Assembly (NCBI RefSeq): GCF_001661595.2
Contig: NZ_LYPF02000001.1
Coordinates: forward strand, 326,342-390,341
DNA: 64,000 nucleotides
Source: Crocinitomix algicola
GTDB taxonomy: Bacteria > Bacteroidota > Bacteroidia > Flavobacteriales_D > Crocinitomicaceae
Reading direction: 5' to 3'
The position numbers and the translations under genes were made by a program. The first letter of the stretch is position 1, and every line of letters starts with the position of its first letter. A model generated the notes under the pieces. It saw nothing but the letters and a program-made list of their open reading frames with translations. It searched no databases and was not told the origin of the DNA. Below are positions 52,207 to 60,881 of the stretch, one piece after another.

Positions 52207-53519
52207 ACTGTTAGCCGTTCACGATAAATGTATTTTTTCTGAATAGATTCGAAAGGTCTATAGATATAATACACATATCCATCTACAATTTGAATATTTT
52301 CTACGTATTTAAAATGAAGTTTAAAACGCTGTTCTACTCCCCCACTTTGTGGATTAATTTGACTCAAATAGGTAAAGCCATTCAATAAAAATAGACCATA
52401 GATTAAATCTCTCGTAGCATCTTGTAGCAATGGTTGTTCCCAACCTGACTTGCGTGCCGTTTTGTGATAAGCAATTCTAACACTGTCTACGAAACCATCA
52501 TCCGGTGTATACTTAAACAAATAATCTTTATAATGGTCAAAAACAAATAAACTATCATGCCCATATTTAAACAAAGGAGCGTATAACGACTCGTAATAAA
52601 GTGAATTTGTAAAAACCGTGGCACCAACCCATACCTCTTTATCTATTCCAGTTTCTATTTGTTTATTATGCGCCCATAGTTTTGTTCTAACATCAACATA
52701 TTTATACTCCGACCTATACAGCTCCATCATCAAGTCATCCTGTACTGTTAACACTGGATTATAAGAAGAGTCAATTCGATCAAACTCCATATAGTCAAAT
52801 GCGGGGTAGAGCTCAGAATAATTCGAGAAATAAATGTTCTCTCCAATCGTATCAATAACGGGAAGCACATATTTAAAAAAATAATCGCGATCCTCTAAAA
52901 ATAACTCGAGGTGTTCGTCTCTCGTTTGAATTAAATATACCTCCTCTTCACAAATTAAATGCACATTGCCTCTAAAGTCCTTCTTTAACTCCGTTGCATT
53001 ACCTCGAACATATCGAATATCGACCACTTCATTTTTCTTATCTAACAATCGAAGGACACCCCCTTTTTTCAACGTTTTTTCATACGTTAAAAGAATCAAA
53101 TTACTTTGATTATTAAACTCAAAATCAGCGACACTATAATCTTGAGTGCCAAATACAGTATCCGGAACATTTGCAATAACATCTAAAACCTCAAGCATTC
53201 GGTATGGAAGCACTAAATCAATCTTAATCATTCCATTTGAAGCTTTTCGGAGCAATTTACGAGTAATAACAATACTATTTTTTTCAAATGCGACATGATT
53301 AAAAGTAATTGTATCTCCATCTTTAAATTGATGTCGAATAGAAAAATTACCTGATTTATCCGTGCGCCATTTATTATTTGGAATTCCGTTAAGCGAGCAT
53401 CTTGCATCTGGTATACTCTGCCCTTCTTCATCAGTAACAATTCCCGTTACCGTAACTTCCTGTGAATGAGACGCTGATAAAAATAAAATAAAAATAACCA
53501 ACCAAATATTATTTATCAT
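52203..53519 (-). CDS. Exported protein with carboxypeptidase-regulatory-like domain
   Basis: A signal peptide (to about 19) precedes a CarboxypepD_reg-like domain (VTVTGIVTDEEGQSIPDARC near 22-41, GNFSIRHQFKDGDTITFNHV near 57-76). The rest, ~340 residues, looks like a beta-propeller made of repeats ending in short hydrophobic strands (LFVFDHYKDYLFKYTPDDG, VEQRFKLHFKYVENIQIVDG). No catalytic motif is visible. TAATTTTG on the minus strand at 53562-53569 is a -7 element. Function unknown. Confidence 0.78.
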   Translation of the reverse strand: MINNIWLVIFILFLSASHSQEVTVTGIVTDEEGQSIPDARCSLNGIPNNKWRTDKSGNFSIRHQFKDGDTITFNHVAFEKNSIVITRKLLRKASNGMIKIDLVLPYRMLEVLDVIANVPDTVFGTQDYSVADFEFNNQSNLILLTYEKTLKKGGVLRLLDKKNEVVDIRYVRGNATELKKDFRGNVHLICEEEVYLIQTRDEHLELFLEDRDYFFKYVLPVIDTIGENIYFSNYSELYPAFDYMEFDRIDSSYNPVLTVQDDLMMELYRSEYKYVDVRTKLWAHNKQIETGIDKEVWVGATVFTNSLYYESLYAPLFKYGHDSLFVFDHYKDYLFKYTPDDGFVDSVRIAYHKTARKSGWEQPLLQDATRDLIYGLFLLNGFTYLSQINPQSGGVEQRFKLHFKYVENIQIVDGYVYYIYRPFESIQKKYIYRERLTV

Positions 53520-53561
53520 AGTATGTAAATCGTTTAATGTTCTATTTTAAGATGCATTTGC

Positions 53562-53569
53562 CAAAATTA
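53562..53569 (-). promoter_or_regulatory. -7 promoter element (TAATTTTG) for the exported propeller-like protein
   Basis: An exact TAnnTTTG match on the minus strand, 42 bases ahead of the ATG at 53519. Confidence 0.5.
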
Positions 53570-53589
53570 TTCCATAATATTATTTATTC

Positions 53590-53597
53590 TATTTTTG
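53590..53597 (+). promoter_or_regulatory. -7 promoter element (TATTTTTG) for the CPBP gene
   Basis: An exact TAnnTTTG match ends 5 bases before the ATG at 53603. Confidence 0.6.
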
Positions 53598-53602
53598 ATT
53601 GA

Positions 53603-54547
53603 ATGAAAATTTTTGTTAACTACATTATATCCCACTTTAAAGAAGAATTCGACTTAAAACTTCATTTGCTGATAGCTGTATTTTTAAGTATTGCATTGTA
53701 TTTTAATTATTGGTATTATCCTTACCGTGTTTATTCGAATCTTACCGTAAACTATTTTGAAGACAGTCGTTTGATACTTTACTTGTTCTTACTATTTATT
53801 CTTCCATTTCTGTTTACCACTGTTCTTATCTATCATAAAAACAGAGCTAAAAATGATAAAAACAATTACAAGAAATATTTGATTTATGGGACAATAGGAA
53901 TGATTTTCCTTGCATTAGATTGTAGTTATTTTTCATTGCAATATTTAGTAGAATTATATGATATTGATCCTTTTGTGAATAGATGGATTAGAGCTTGTAT
54001 CAGCAACCTATCTAGTTTAATAACAATTATAATTCCCTTGTATATAATCTATTTTTCAGTGAAACATTTCAAACCAGAATTTTACGGTTTGCGATTAAAT
54101 GGAGCTAAGATAGTTCCTTATTTTTGGTTAATTCTATTTATGCTCCCACTTATTTACATAGCATCTTTTCAACCAGATTTTCTGGAATCCTATCCTAGCT
54201 ATCCCCGTCAAAATTTTGAGTACCTATTTCTTGACACGGACCAATGGATAACTGCAGGTATTTACGAATTATGTTATGGATTTGATTTTATTTCAGTTGA
54301 ACTTTTTTTTCGAGGATTTTTGGTAATCGCCTTATCCCGTTTCTTAGGTAAAGATGCAATACTACCTATGGTAACGGTATATTGTTTTTTGCACTTTGGA
54401 AAACCAGCTGGGGAAGCCATCAGTTCAATTTTTGGAGGATACATACTTGGGATATTAGCTTATCGATCGAGGAATATATTTGGGGGATTAATTGCTCATC
54501 TAGGAGTCGCATGGGGAATGGAGTTTATGGCCTATTTAAACATATAA
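53603..54547 (+). CDS. CPBP family intramembrane protease-like protein
   Basis: The 314-residue membrane protein has about eight spans. The CPBP (CAAX/Abi) motif 1 is present as VELFFRGFL near residues 231-239; the first of the two usual glutamates is replaced (V-E rather than E-E), leaving the second E and the R. Motif 2 is YCFLHFGKP. Family members cut membrane-embedded substrates or handle bacteriocin immunity. The single-Glu form is seen in some families, so activity is possible but unproven. Confidence 0.8.
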   Translation: MKIFVNYIISHFKEEFDLKLHLLIAVFLSIALYFNYWYYPYRVYSNLTVNYFEDSRLILYLFLLFILPFLFTTVLIYHKNRAKNDKNNYKKYLIYGTIGMIFLALDCSYFSLQYLVELYDIDPFVNRWIRACISNLSSLITIIIPLYIIYFSVKHFKPEFYGLRLNGAKIVPYFWLILFMLPLIYIASFQPDFLESYPSYPRQNFEYLFLDTDQWITAGIYELCYGFDFISVELFFRGFLVIALSRFLGKDAILPMVTVYCFLHFGKPAGEAISSIFGGYILGILAYRSRNIFGGLIAHLGVAWGMEFMAYLNI

Positions 54548-54636
54548 ATGGCTAAAAAGCAAACCAACTATTCAAAATATTCGTATTAAATGTTATAGAA
54601 AAAACTACCCAAATTAGGTTTTTTTAGAGAATTTTG

Positions 54637-54644
54637 TATATTTG
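54637..54644 (+). promoter_or_regulatory. -7 promoter element (TATATTTG) for apaG
   Basis: An exact match ends 6 bases before the ATG at 54651. A TTG start at 54642 would lie inside this element, which decides for 54651. Confidence 0.7.
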
Positions 54645-54650
54645 ATTACG

Positions 54651-55037
54651 ATGATAACTGGATTAACATGTGGAGTAAAAATTAGCGTTGAAAGTCTTTA
54701 CCGCAAGGACTTATCGAACGTTAAGAATAATATGTTCTTTTTTAATTACCGAATCGTAATTGAAAATCAGAACGCTTATGATGTTCAGTTAATTTCACGT
54801 TATTGGTTTATTTTTGACTCTTTGAACCCTGCAAAAGAAGTGTCTGGTGAGGGAGTTGTTGGTGAACAACCTATATTAAAACCTGGTCAAAAACACGTGT
54901 ACGTGAGTGGTACAGACTTGCACTCTGATATTGGGTTTATGAGAGGTTACTACGTTTTCGAGCGCATGGATAACAAAGAGCGTTTTAGGGTAGCCGTGCC
55001 AAAATTTGAACTATTTGCTAAGTTAAAAATGAATTAG
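54651..55037 (+). CDS. apaG: ApaG-domain protein
   Basis: The 128-residue protein is an ApaG immunoglobulin-like fold protein, linked to Co2+ resistance and Mg2+ efflux in Salmonella but of unclear mechanism. Signatures are GVKISVESLYR at the start, FFFNYRIVIENQN near 29-41, the SRYWFIFDS stretch, and GVVGEQPILKPGQKHVYVSG. ATG 54651 fits the promoter spacing. It lies between a protease and pruA. Confidence 0.92.
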   Translation: MITGLTCGVKISVESLYRKDLSNVKNNMFFFNYRIVIENQNAYDVQLISRYWFIFDSLNPAKEVSGEGVVGEQPILKPGQKHVYVSGTDLHSDIGFMRGYYVFERMDNKERFRVAVPKFELFAKLKMN

Positions 55038-55079
55038 GCTGCAAAAGCCGCAATCTTTTTTCAATCCTTAAAAATTCCT

Positions 55080-55114
55080 TATTTTTGTGTTTTCACAAAG
55101 TAAAAAACACAAAA
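55080..55114 (+). promoter_or_regulatory. pruA promoter and flanking 11-bp inverted repeat
   Basis: The -7 element TATTTTTG is at 55080-55087. TTTTGTGTTTT (55083-55093) is the exact inverse of AAAACACAAAA (55104-55114) with a 10-base spacer. The left arm overlaps the -7 element and the right arm ends one base before the ATG at 55116. It may be an operator, or in RNA a hairpin that covers the start site. Confidence 0.55.
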
Positions 55115-55115
55115 T

Positions 55116-56744
55116 ATGCCACAAGCAATTTATCATGTACCAACACCAGTAAACGAACCTGTAAACCCATATCTACCAGGATCAAAAGCTACTGAGTCTT
55201 TATTAAATAAGTATAAAGAAATGTACAATCAAGAGCCGATTGACGTTCCTATGTATATTGGTTCAGAAGAAGTTAGAACATCCGACAAACGTCCAATGTC
55301 TCCTCCTCATGATCATAAAAAAGTTTTGGGGCATTTTAACTATGGTGATGGCACCCATGTTGATGCTGCAATCAACGCAGCATTGGATGCTAGAGAAGCA
55401 TGGGCGAATCTACCATGGGAACAAAGAGCTGCGGTATTTTTAAAAGCAGCTGATCTACTTGCGGGCCCATTTAGAGACAAAATTAATGCGGCAACAATGC
55501 TCGCTCAATCAAAAAACGTGATGCAAGCAGAAATTGATGCAGCATGTGAGTTGGTTGATTTCTTTAAATTTAATGTCGCGTACGTGACTCAAATTTACAA
55601 TCAACAACCAGAATCTCAGCCCGGTATGTGGAACAGATTAGAATACAGACCTCTAGAAGGATTTGTATTTGCCATCTCTCCATTTAACTTCACTTCTATT
55701 TGTGCAAACCTGTGTGCTGCACCAGCAATGATGGGAAATGTTGTAGTTTGGAAGCCTGCTGAATCACAAGTATATTCGGCTCAAGTTATTATGGAATTGT
55801 TTAAAGCCGCTGGACTACCTGATGGAGTAATAAATATGGTAACTGCCGATGGCCCAACAGTAGGAGACATTGTATTTAAACATAAAGAATTTGCAGGCCT
55901 ACATTTTACAGGTTCTTCTGCCGTGTTCAAACATTTATGGAAAGAAATAGGTTCAAATTTAGATTTGTACCGCTCTTATCCAAGAATTGTTGGTGAAACT
56001 GGTGGCAAAGACTTTATTATTGCGCATAAATCTGCTGTTGCCAAGGAAGTAGCAACAGGTATTTCAAGAGGTGCTTTTGAATTTCAAGGACAAAAATGTT
56101 CTGCAGCGTCAAGAGCATATTTACCTTCAAATATTGCTGGTGAAATCATTGAGTATGTTAAGGCTGATGTTGCGACATTCAAAATGGGAAGTCCTGAAGA
56201 CACCAGTAACTTTATTAATGCCGTTATTGATGAAAAAGCATTTGATAAAATTGCTGGATATATAGACTATATCAAAGAACAAGAAGATGCTGAAATTGTA
56301 GCCGGCGGTAATTACGATAAATCAACAGGGTATTTTATTGAGCCTACTGTGGTTGTTACAACGAATCCGAAGTTTAGAACAATGTGTGAAGAAATTTTTG
56401 GCCCAGTAATTACACTTTATGTTTATGATGCTGAAGATTTCGAAGGAACATTAGCTTTATTGGATGAAACTTCTGAATATGCATTAACTGGAGCAATATT
56501 CTCTCAAGATCGATATGCAATTGATTTAGCAAGTAAAAAATTAGAAAACGCTGCTGGTAACTTCTATATAAATGATAAACCAACTGGAGCTGTTGTTGGA
56601 CAACAACCATTTGGTGGAGCCAGAGCATCGGGAACTAATGATAAAGCAGGTTCTTATCTCAACTTATTACGTTGGGTTTCACCAAGAACAATTAAAGAAA
56701 CTTTTGTTCCTGCTCAAGATTACCGTTATCCTTTTCTAGGATAA
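55116..56744 (+). CDS. pruA: L-glutamate gamma-semialdehyde dehydrogenase (P5C dehydrogenase)
   Basis: The 542-residue ALDH oxidises glutamate semialdehyde, the product of RocD and of proline dehydrogenase, to glutamate using NAD. The catalytic pair is E294 in VGETGGKD and C328 in FQGQKCSAASR. The N-terminal PYLPGSKATESLLNKY is typical of the RocA/PutA-type P5CDH. An inverted repeat covers its promoter-leader, and a strong terminator follows. Confidence 0.96.
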   Translation: MPQAIYHVPTPVNEPVNPYLPGSKATESLLNKYKEMYNQEPIDVPMYIGSEEVRTSDKRPMSPPHDHKKVLGHFNYGDGTHVDAAINAALDAREAWANLPWEQRAAVFLKAADLLAGPFRDKINAATMLAQSKNVMQAEIDAACELVDFFKFNVAYVTQIYNQQPESQPGMWNRLEYRPLEGFVFAISPFNFTSICANLCAAPAMMGNVVVWKPAESQVYSAQVIMELFKAAGLPDGVINMVTADGPTVGDIVFKHKEFAGLHFTGSSAVFKHLWKEIGSNLDLYRSYPRIVGETGGKDFIIAHKSAVAKEVATGISRGAFEFQGQKCSAASRAYLPSNIAGEIIEYVKADVATFKMGSPEDTSNFINAVIDEKAFDKIAGYIDYIKEQEDAEIVAGGNYDKSTGYFIEPTVVVTTNPKFRTMCEEIFGPVITLYVYDAEDFEGTLALLDETSEYALTGAIFSQDRYAIDLASKKLENAAGNFYINDKPTGAVVGQQPFGGARASGTNDKAGSYLNLLRWVSPRTIKETFVPAQDYRYPFLG

Positions 56745-56768
56745 TACACACTTGTTATCATGATATTT

Positions 56769-56802
56769 AGCCGTTCTAAAAATCTAGAACGGCTTTTTTT
56801 TT
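56769..56802 (+). terminator. Terminator of pruA
   Basis: AGCCGTTCTA (56769-56778) and TAGAACGGCT (56785-56794) form a perfect 10-bp stem followed by nine T. Confidence 0.92.
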
Positions 56803-56859
56803 AACATTAACCTGTGTGACCTTTTAAAATCTACAATCATTCTACTTTCAAAGTTTATT

Positions 56860-56867
56860 TAAATTTG
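56860..56867 (+). promoter_or_regulatory. -7 promoter element (TAAATTTG) of the acyltransferase pair
   Basis: An exact match. It ends 9 bases before the TTG at 56877 and 21 before the GTG at 56889, so it does not decide between the two starts. Confidence 0.6.
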
Positions 56868-56876
56868 TAAATAGAA

Positions 56877-57719
56877 TTGAACTTTTTTGTGAAGAAAAAA
56901 TTTGTAGACATAGATTCGTTAATAGAGGAAAAAAATCCAAAGCTAAAAAAATGGCTACCTGGTTTTGTTCTTCGTTACCTTAAACGTGTAATACATCAAG
57001 ATGACACCAATGAAGTATTGAACGAAACTCATGGTATGAATGGTTTCGACTTCTCCATTCATGTTTTAAATCGTATGAATATAAAAGTGAAGGTTGATGG
57101 TATTGAACATGTCCCAAAATCTGGTAAAGTTATATTTGCTTGTAATCATCCACTCGGAGGTATGGATGCATTAGCAATTATAAAAGAGGTCTACCCTATT
57201 CGACCTGATTTAAAATTTGTAGTAAATGATATCCTATTACATTTACCTAACCTAAAGGACCTGTTTGTTGGTGTGAATAAACATGGAGCAAATAGTAAAG
57301 AATCTCTTCAAGCTTTAAATGAACTTTATGCTTCAGAAAGAGCAATTTTTGTATTTCCAAGCGGATTAGTAAGTAGAAAGAAAAAAAATAAGGTAAGAGA
57401 TTTGGATTGGAAAAAAACCTTCATTACACGCTCTAAAAAATTTAAGACGCCAGTAATTCCTGTTCATATTGGTGGAGAATTAACACCTTTTTTCTATCGA
57501 TTATCAAACATTAGATCGGGAATCGGGATTAAATCGAATATCGAAATGCTTTACCTTGTTGATGAATTATTTAAGCAAAAAGGGAAAACCATTCATTTAA
57601 AATTTGGAAAATCTATATCTTACAGTACGTTTGATCAAAGTAAGAAAGATCAGGAATGGGCTAAATACGTTAAGGATCAAGCTTATGCTTTAGAAACGAA
57701 AAACAAGAATGACAAATAG
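56877..57719 (+). CDS. PlsC-type O-acyltransferase, GlsA-like
   Basis: The 280-residue protein is a lysophospholipid-acyltransferase-family enzyme. The catalytic block is CNHPLGGMDALAI near 90-102, in the HPLGG...D form found in amino-acid-lipid acyltransferases rather than the NHxSxxD of PlsC. VFPSGLVSRKKK and PVIPVHIGGELTPFFYRL follow. It overlaps the next gene by 11 bases. By analogy with GlsA of Bacteroides it may add the second acyl chain to N-acyl glycine or N-acyl ornithine. Start is TTG 56877 or GTG 56889. Confidence 0.75.
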   Translation: MNFFVKKKFVDIDSLIEEKNPKLKKWLPGFVLRYLKRVIHQDDTNEVLNETHGMNGFDFSIHVLNRMNIKVKVDGIEHVPKSGKVIFACNHPLGGMDALAIIKEVYPIRPDLKFVVNDILLHLPNLKDLFVGVNKHGANSKESLQALNELYASERAIFVFPSGLVSRKKKNKVRDLDWKKTFITRSKKFKTPVIPVHIGGELTPFFYRLSNIRSGIGIKSNIEMLYLVDELFKQKGKTIHLKFGKSISYSTFDQSKKDQEWAKYVKDQAYALETKNKNDK

Positions 57720-58644
57720 AAATACAGACCATATAATCCCTCCTATTGACCGTCAATTAATAATCAACGAATTAACAGACGACAAATTCTTACGAAAAAC
57801 AAATAAAGGGGGTAATTTGATATATCGCGTTAATGCTAAGAATTCTCCAAACATAATGCAAGAAATCGGTAGACTAAGAGAGCTTACCTTTACACTTGCA
57901 GGAGGTGGAACCGGACTGCCTGTTGACATTGATGAAAGAGACAAAGCAGAAGTTGCTTATCAACAATTAATTGTATTCTCCCCTGAAGATAATGCGATTA
58001 CAGGTGGTTACAGATATATTGACTGTTCATTAGCGCAAAGTGAGGATCAACATGAATTATCGACTTCTCATTATTTTAATTTTTCATCCAAGTTTGTAAA
58101 AGAGTATCTTCCTTTTTCAATTGAACTTGGTCGATCATGGGTGAATCCAGATTTTCAACCATCAGTCAATCCGAGAAAAGGGCTATTTGCTTTGGATAAT
58201 TTATGGGATGGTTTAGGAGCACTTGTTTTACTTTATCCTAGCATGAAATATTTCTTTGGGAAAGTTACCATGTATACCTCTTACAACGAAGAAGCTAAAA
58301 GAGCTGTATTAGGTTTTATGAAACACTATTTCCCAGACAATGAAAAGCTTGTTACCCCAATTCACCCCATGTATACTACAGTTAGTGAACACGAAATTGT
58401 AAGGTTGGTGAAGGATTTGGAATTCAAAGAAGGGCTTAAAGTACTGCAAAGGTATTGTCGAGATCGAAATGAGAATATTCCTCCTTTAATCAATAATTAT
58501 ATGCAGTTATCAACCACCATGAAGTCGTTCGGCACTGCGCGTAATCAAGACTTTGGAGGAGTTGAAGAAACTGGTATCTTAGTAACAATTGATGATATTA
58601 TCGAGTCGAAAAAGAATCGACATCTAGAAGGTTTTGAATTATAA
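57709..58644 (+). CDS. OlsB/GlsB-like N-acyltransferase
   Basis: The 311-residue protein resembles the GNAT-type N-acyltransferases that start ornithine or glycine lipid synthesis. Family-like segments are EIGRLRELTFTLAGGGTGLP near 52-71, NAITGGYRYIDCS near 95-107, and PFSIELGRSWVNPDFQP near 136-152. Adjacent GlsA-like and GlsB-like genes are known to make glycine lipids in Bacteroides; there the order may differ. The two genes overlap and share a promoter. The amino acid used cannot be read from sequence. Confidence 0.78.
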   Translation: MTNRNTDHIIPPIDRQLIINELTDDKFLRKTNKGGNLIYRVNAKNSPNIMQEIGRLRELTFTLAGGGTGLPVDIDERDKAEVAYQQLIVFSPEDNAITGGYRYIDCSLAQSEDQHELSTSHYFNFSSKFVKEYLPFSIELGRSWVNPDFQPSVNPRKGLFALDNLWDGLGALVLLYPSMKYFFGKVTMYTSYNEEAKRAVLGFMKHYFPDNEKLVTPIHPMYTTVSEHEIVRLVKDLEFKEGLKVLQRYCRDRNENIPPLINNYMQLSTTMKSFGTARNQDFGGVEETGILVTIDDIIESKKNRHLEGFEL

Positions 58645-58703
58645 ATCTTTTTAAGGGTGGAAATCAACTATTAAACGGTAACGACTTTAGTACTTATTAT
58701 CCT

Positions 58704-58711
58704 TATTTTTG
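58704..58711 (+). promoter_or_regulatory. -7 promoter element (TATTTTTG) for the 350-residue lipoprotein gene
   Basis: An exact match 15 bases before the ATG at 58727. Confidence 0.6.
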
Positions 58712-58726
58712 TAAAAAAATCTACGC

Positions 58727-59779
58727 ATGCTTAAACATTTCACATTACTAGGTATTTTTGGATTATTAATCGGCTTGAATTCTTGTGAAACAGAATTCAG
58801 TTTAAATGGCGATTATCAAATTACGCCTGTTGTATTTGGATTACTTGACGAATCAGACAGTGTACATCTCATTAAAATTACCAAAGCTTTTTTGGGTGAT
58901 GGAAATAATTTAGTGTACGCAAAAAATCCAGATTCCAATTATTTTGCTCAGGTAGATGCTAGAATTACTGAATATAATTTTGAAGGGGATGCAACTGGAA
59001 GAGTTTGGCAATTAAAAGATACAATCATTGAAAACAAATCAACTGATGGTGTATTTTACAGCCCTGAACAGAAAGTCTATTACTTCACTGCGAACGATTT
59101 AGTATCAGATTATGCATATCAATTGGATGCAGATTTTAATGAAGGACAAGCGAGTATCACTGCATTTACGGGTCTTATTAAAAACTTTTCTGCTCCAAGT
59201 AAATACGATCCTGGAATTCAAAAACTAAGTTTTGCTATTAATAATGTAGATGAAGATAAAGATTACAAAGTTGTTCGAGCGGACTTTACTCCAGGCACAA
59301 ACGTCGGTCTATTTCAGTATGGTTATACTTTTAATTGGGAAGAACATTATGAAAGTGGTGAAGTAAAAACTTTTTCATTATACAGAAATATTGGTACAGA
59401 AGATGATTTAAGCTCGGCTCCTTTATACAGCGGAATCGAATTTTACAGATGGATTCAAGAGTCTATTCCTGATGATCCAGAAGTTGTTACGCGAAAAGTA
59501 ATTGGATTTGACATGCATATATCTGTTGCCCATAGTACATTTGCTCAGTATTTATCAGTTTCTCAACCGGTTTCTGGCATTGCTCAAGTTCAACCAGTTT
59601 TCACAAACATTGAGGGTGGATATGGATTGTTTTCCAGTCGAAAACAATATATTAAAAAAGACTTACAATTAGATGCTCCATCGACGAAAGAATTGGCTAA
59701 TGGACAGTTTACAATAACAAAAAGGTTTTGCTCGTCTTATCCGGCTCACAGCGATGAATCCTATTATTGTGAAGAATAA
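58727..59779 (+). CDS. DUF4249-like lipoprotein of unknown function
   Basis: The 350-residue protein has a lipobox ending GLNSC (C20). The opening VVFGLLDESDSVHLIKITKA and FLGDGNNLVYAKNPDSNYF resemble a Bacteroidota lipoprotein group, possibly DUF4249, that occurs with outer-membrane systems, but no receptor gene is adjacent. The remaining residues are beta-rich and end in a Cys-containing tail (RFCSSYPAH, YYCEE). It forms a single-gene unit. Function unknown. Confidence 0.7.
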   Translation: MLKHFTLLGIFGLLIGLNSCETEFSLNGDYQITPVVFGLLDESDSVHLIKITKAFLGDGNNLVYAKNPDSNYFAQVDARITEYNFEGDATGRVWQLKDTIIENKSTDGVFYSPEQKVYYFTANDLVSDYAYQLDADFNEGQASITAFTGLIKNFSAPSKYDPGIQKLSFAINNVDEDKDYKVVRADFTPGTNVGLFQYGYTFNWEEHYESGEVKTFSLYRNIGTEDDLSSAPLYSGIEFYRWIQESIPDDPEVVTRKVIGFDMHISVAHSTFAQYLSVSQPVSGIAQVQPVFTNIEGGYGLFSSRKQYIKKDLQLDAPSTKELANGQFTITKRFCSSYPAHSDESYYCEE

Positions 59780-59781
59780 AA

Positions 59782-59803
59782 AAGCACCCCAAATGGAGTG
59801 CTC
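59782..59803 (-). terminator. Terminator of the LOG-family gene
   Basis: AGCAC and GTGCT with an inner CC/GG pair flank an AAAT loop. The T run is on the minus-strand side, so it serves the gene ending at 59837. Confidence 0.65.
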
Positions 59804-59836
59804 GTAATAAAAATACCGTTCCTTCTTTTTAACAAC

Positions 59837-60508
59837 CTAGAAATTAGGTCGTAATGGATGTGACTCATAGAATTTATTAATATGATCAACAGCCTCTTTA
59901 GGGTCATCAGTGATTTTAATTAAATCCATATCTTTAATCGATATATTTCCTTCTGCATTTAACATTTCTTCTTCAATCCAATCCATCAACCCAGTCCAAT
60001 ATTTTTTCCCAAATAAAACAACTGGCTTTTTATCAATCTTTTTTGTTTGGATTAAAGTTAATGCTTCAAAGAGTTCGTCTAAGGTTCCAAATCCACCCGG
60101 AAAAGTTATAAAACCCTGTGTATATTTAACAAACATTACTTTTCGAACAAAGAAATAATCGAAGTCTACTGGATGATTAACATATTGATTACTTGACTGT
60201 TCAAAAGGTAAGACAATATTTAAACCAACCGATTTACCATGTCCATCCGCCGCACCTTTATTACCTGCTTCCATTATCCCTGGTCCTCCCCCTGTAATAA
60301 CGCCATAGCCAGACTCAACTAATAATTTGGAAGTCTCAACCGCTTTTTGATAATAAGGATTTTCCAATTTAGTTCGAGCCGATCCAAACACGGAAACACA
60401 TGGTCCAATTCGTGCCATTTTCTCATATCCTTCAACAAATTCGGACATAATTTTAAAAATTGCCCAACTATCATTTGTACGTATTTCGTTCCAATCTTTT
60501 TCTGTCAT
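59837..60508 (-). CDS. LOG-family (TIGR00730) Rossmann-fold protein
   Basis: The 223-residue protein matches the LOG/YgdH family, related to nucleotide 5'-monophosphate phosphoribohydrolases that release free cytokinins in plants. Diagnostic motifs are VSVFGSART near 37-45, YGVITGGGPGIMEAGNKGA near 70-88 and FITFPGGFGTLDELFEALTL near 134-153. In bacteria its nucleotide substrate is usually unknown. No clear -7 element was found upstream. Confidence 0.9.
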   Translation of the reverse strand: MTEKDWNEIRTNDSWAIFKIMSEFVEGYEKMARIGPCVSVFGSARTKLENPYYQKAVETSKLLVESGYGVITGGGPGIMEAGNKGAADGHGKSVGLNIVLPFEQSSNQYVNHPVDFDYFFVRKVMFVKYTQGFITFPGGFGTLDELFEALTLIQTKKIDKKPVVLFGKKYWTGLMDWIEEEMLNAEGNISIKDMDLIKITDDPKEAVDHINKFYESHPLRPNF

Positions 60509-60668
60509 TCTTTTGAATTAAATTTTTATTTTAATTTAATAAATAAACTGAATAGAATTATAGTTATTTCAAAAAATCATTAAAACTTAACTGTTATTTA
60601 GGAAATGTTAATGTTTTTCTCCGGAACAATATTAGGGTGCTTTAAACGTCTTAATAATAAAAATAGAT

Positions 60669-60881
60669 ATGCAATCCATCACATTAGCAACAACAATTCG
60701 TAAAGAAAAAGATGCTCAAAACATCGCCAATCTCATTAAAAACTATTTTAGTTTTCAAACAGTTAACCTCGAAAAATCTGGGCATCGACACCTACTTCAT
60801 ATTAAAGGTAGAAAAATTTTACCTCAAAAAATTGAACAAACTTTAAGACTCTTTGGTTACCGCTGCTCAGAACTAATTTAG
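60669..60881 (+). CDS. Small protein of unknown function (70 residues)
   Basis: The 70-residue protein is basic and has two helix-strand units (IRKEKDAQNIANLIKNYFSF, then VNLEKSGHRHLLHIKGRK and KIEQTLRLFGYRCSEL), which suggests a small alpha/beta fold. I recognise no family. It lacks a signal peptide. Its stop overlaps the convergent gene's stop by 4 bases. No consensus promoter is seen upstream, so its reality rests on the frame and composition. Confidence 0.5.
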   Translation: MQSITLATTIRKEKDAQNIANLIKNYFSFQTVNLEKSGHRHLLHIKGRKILPQKIEQTLRLFGYRCSELI

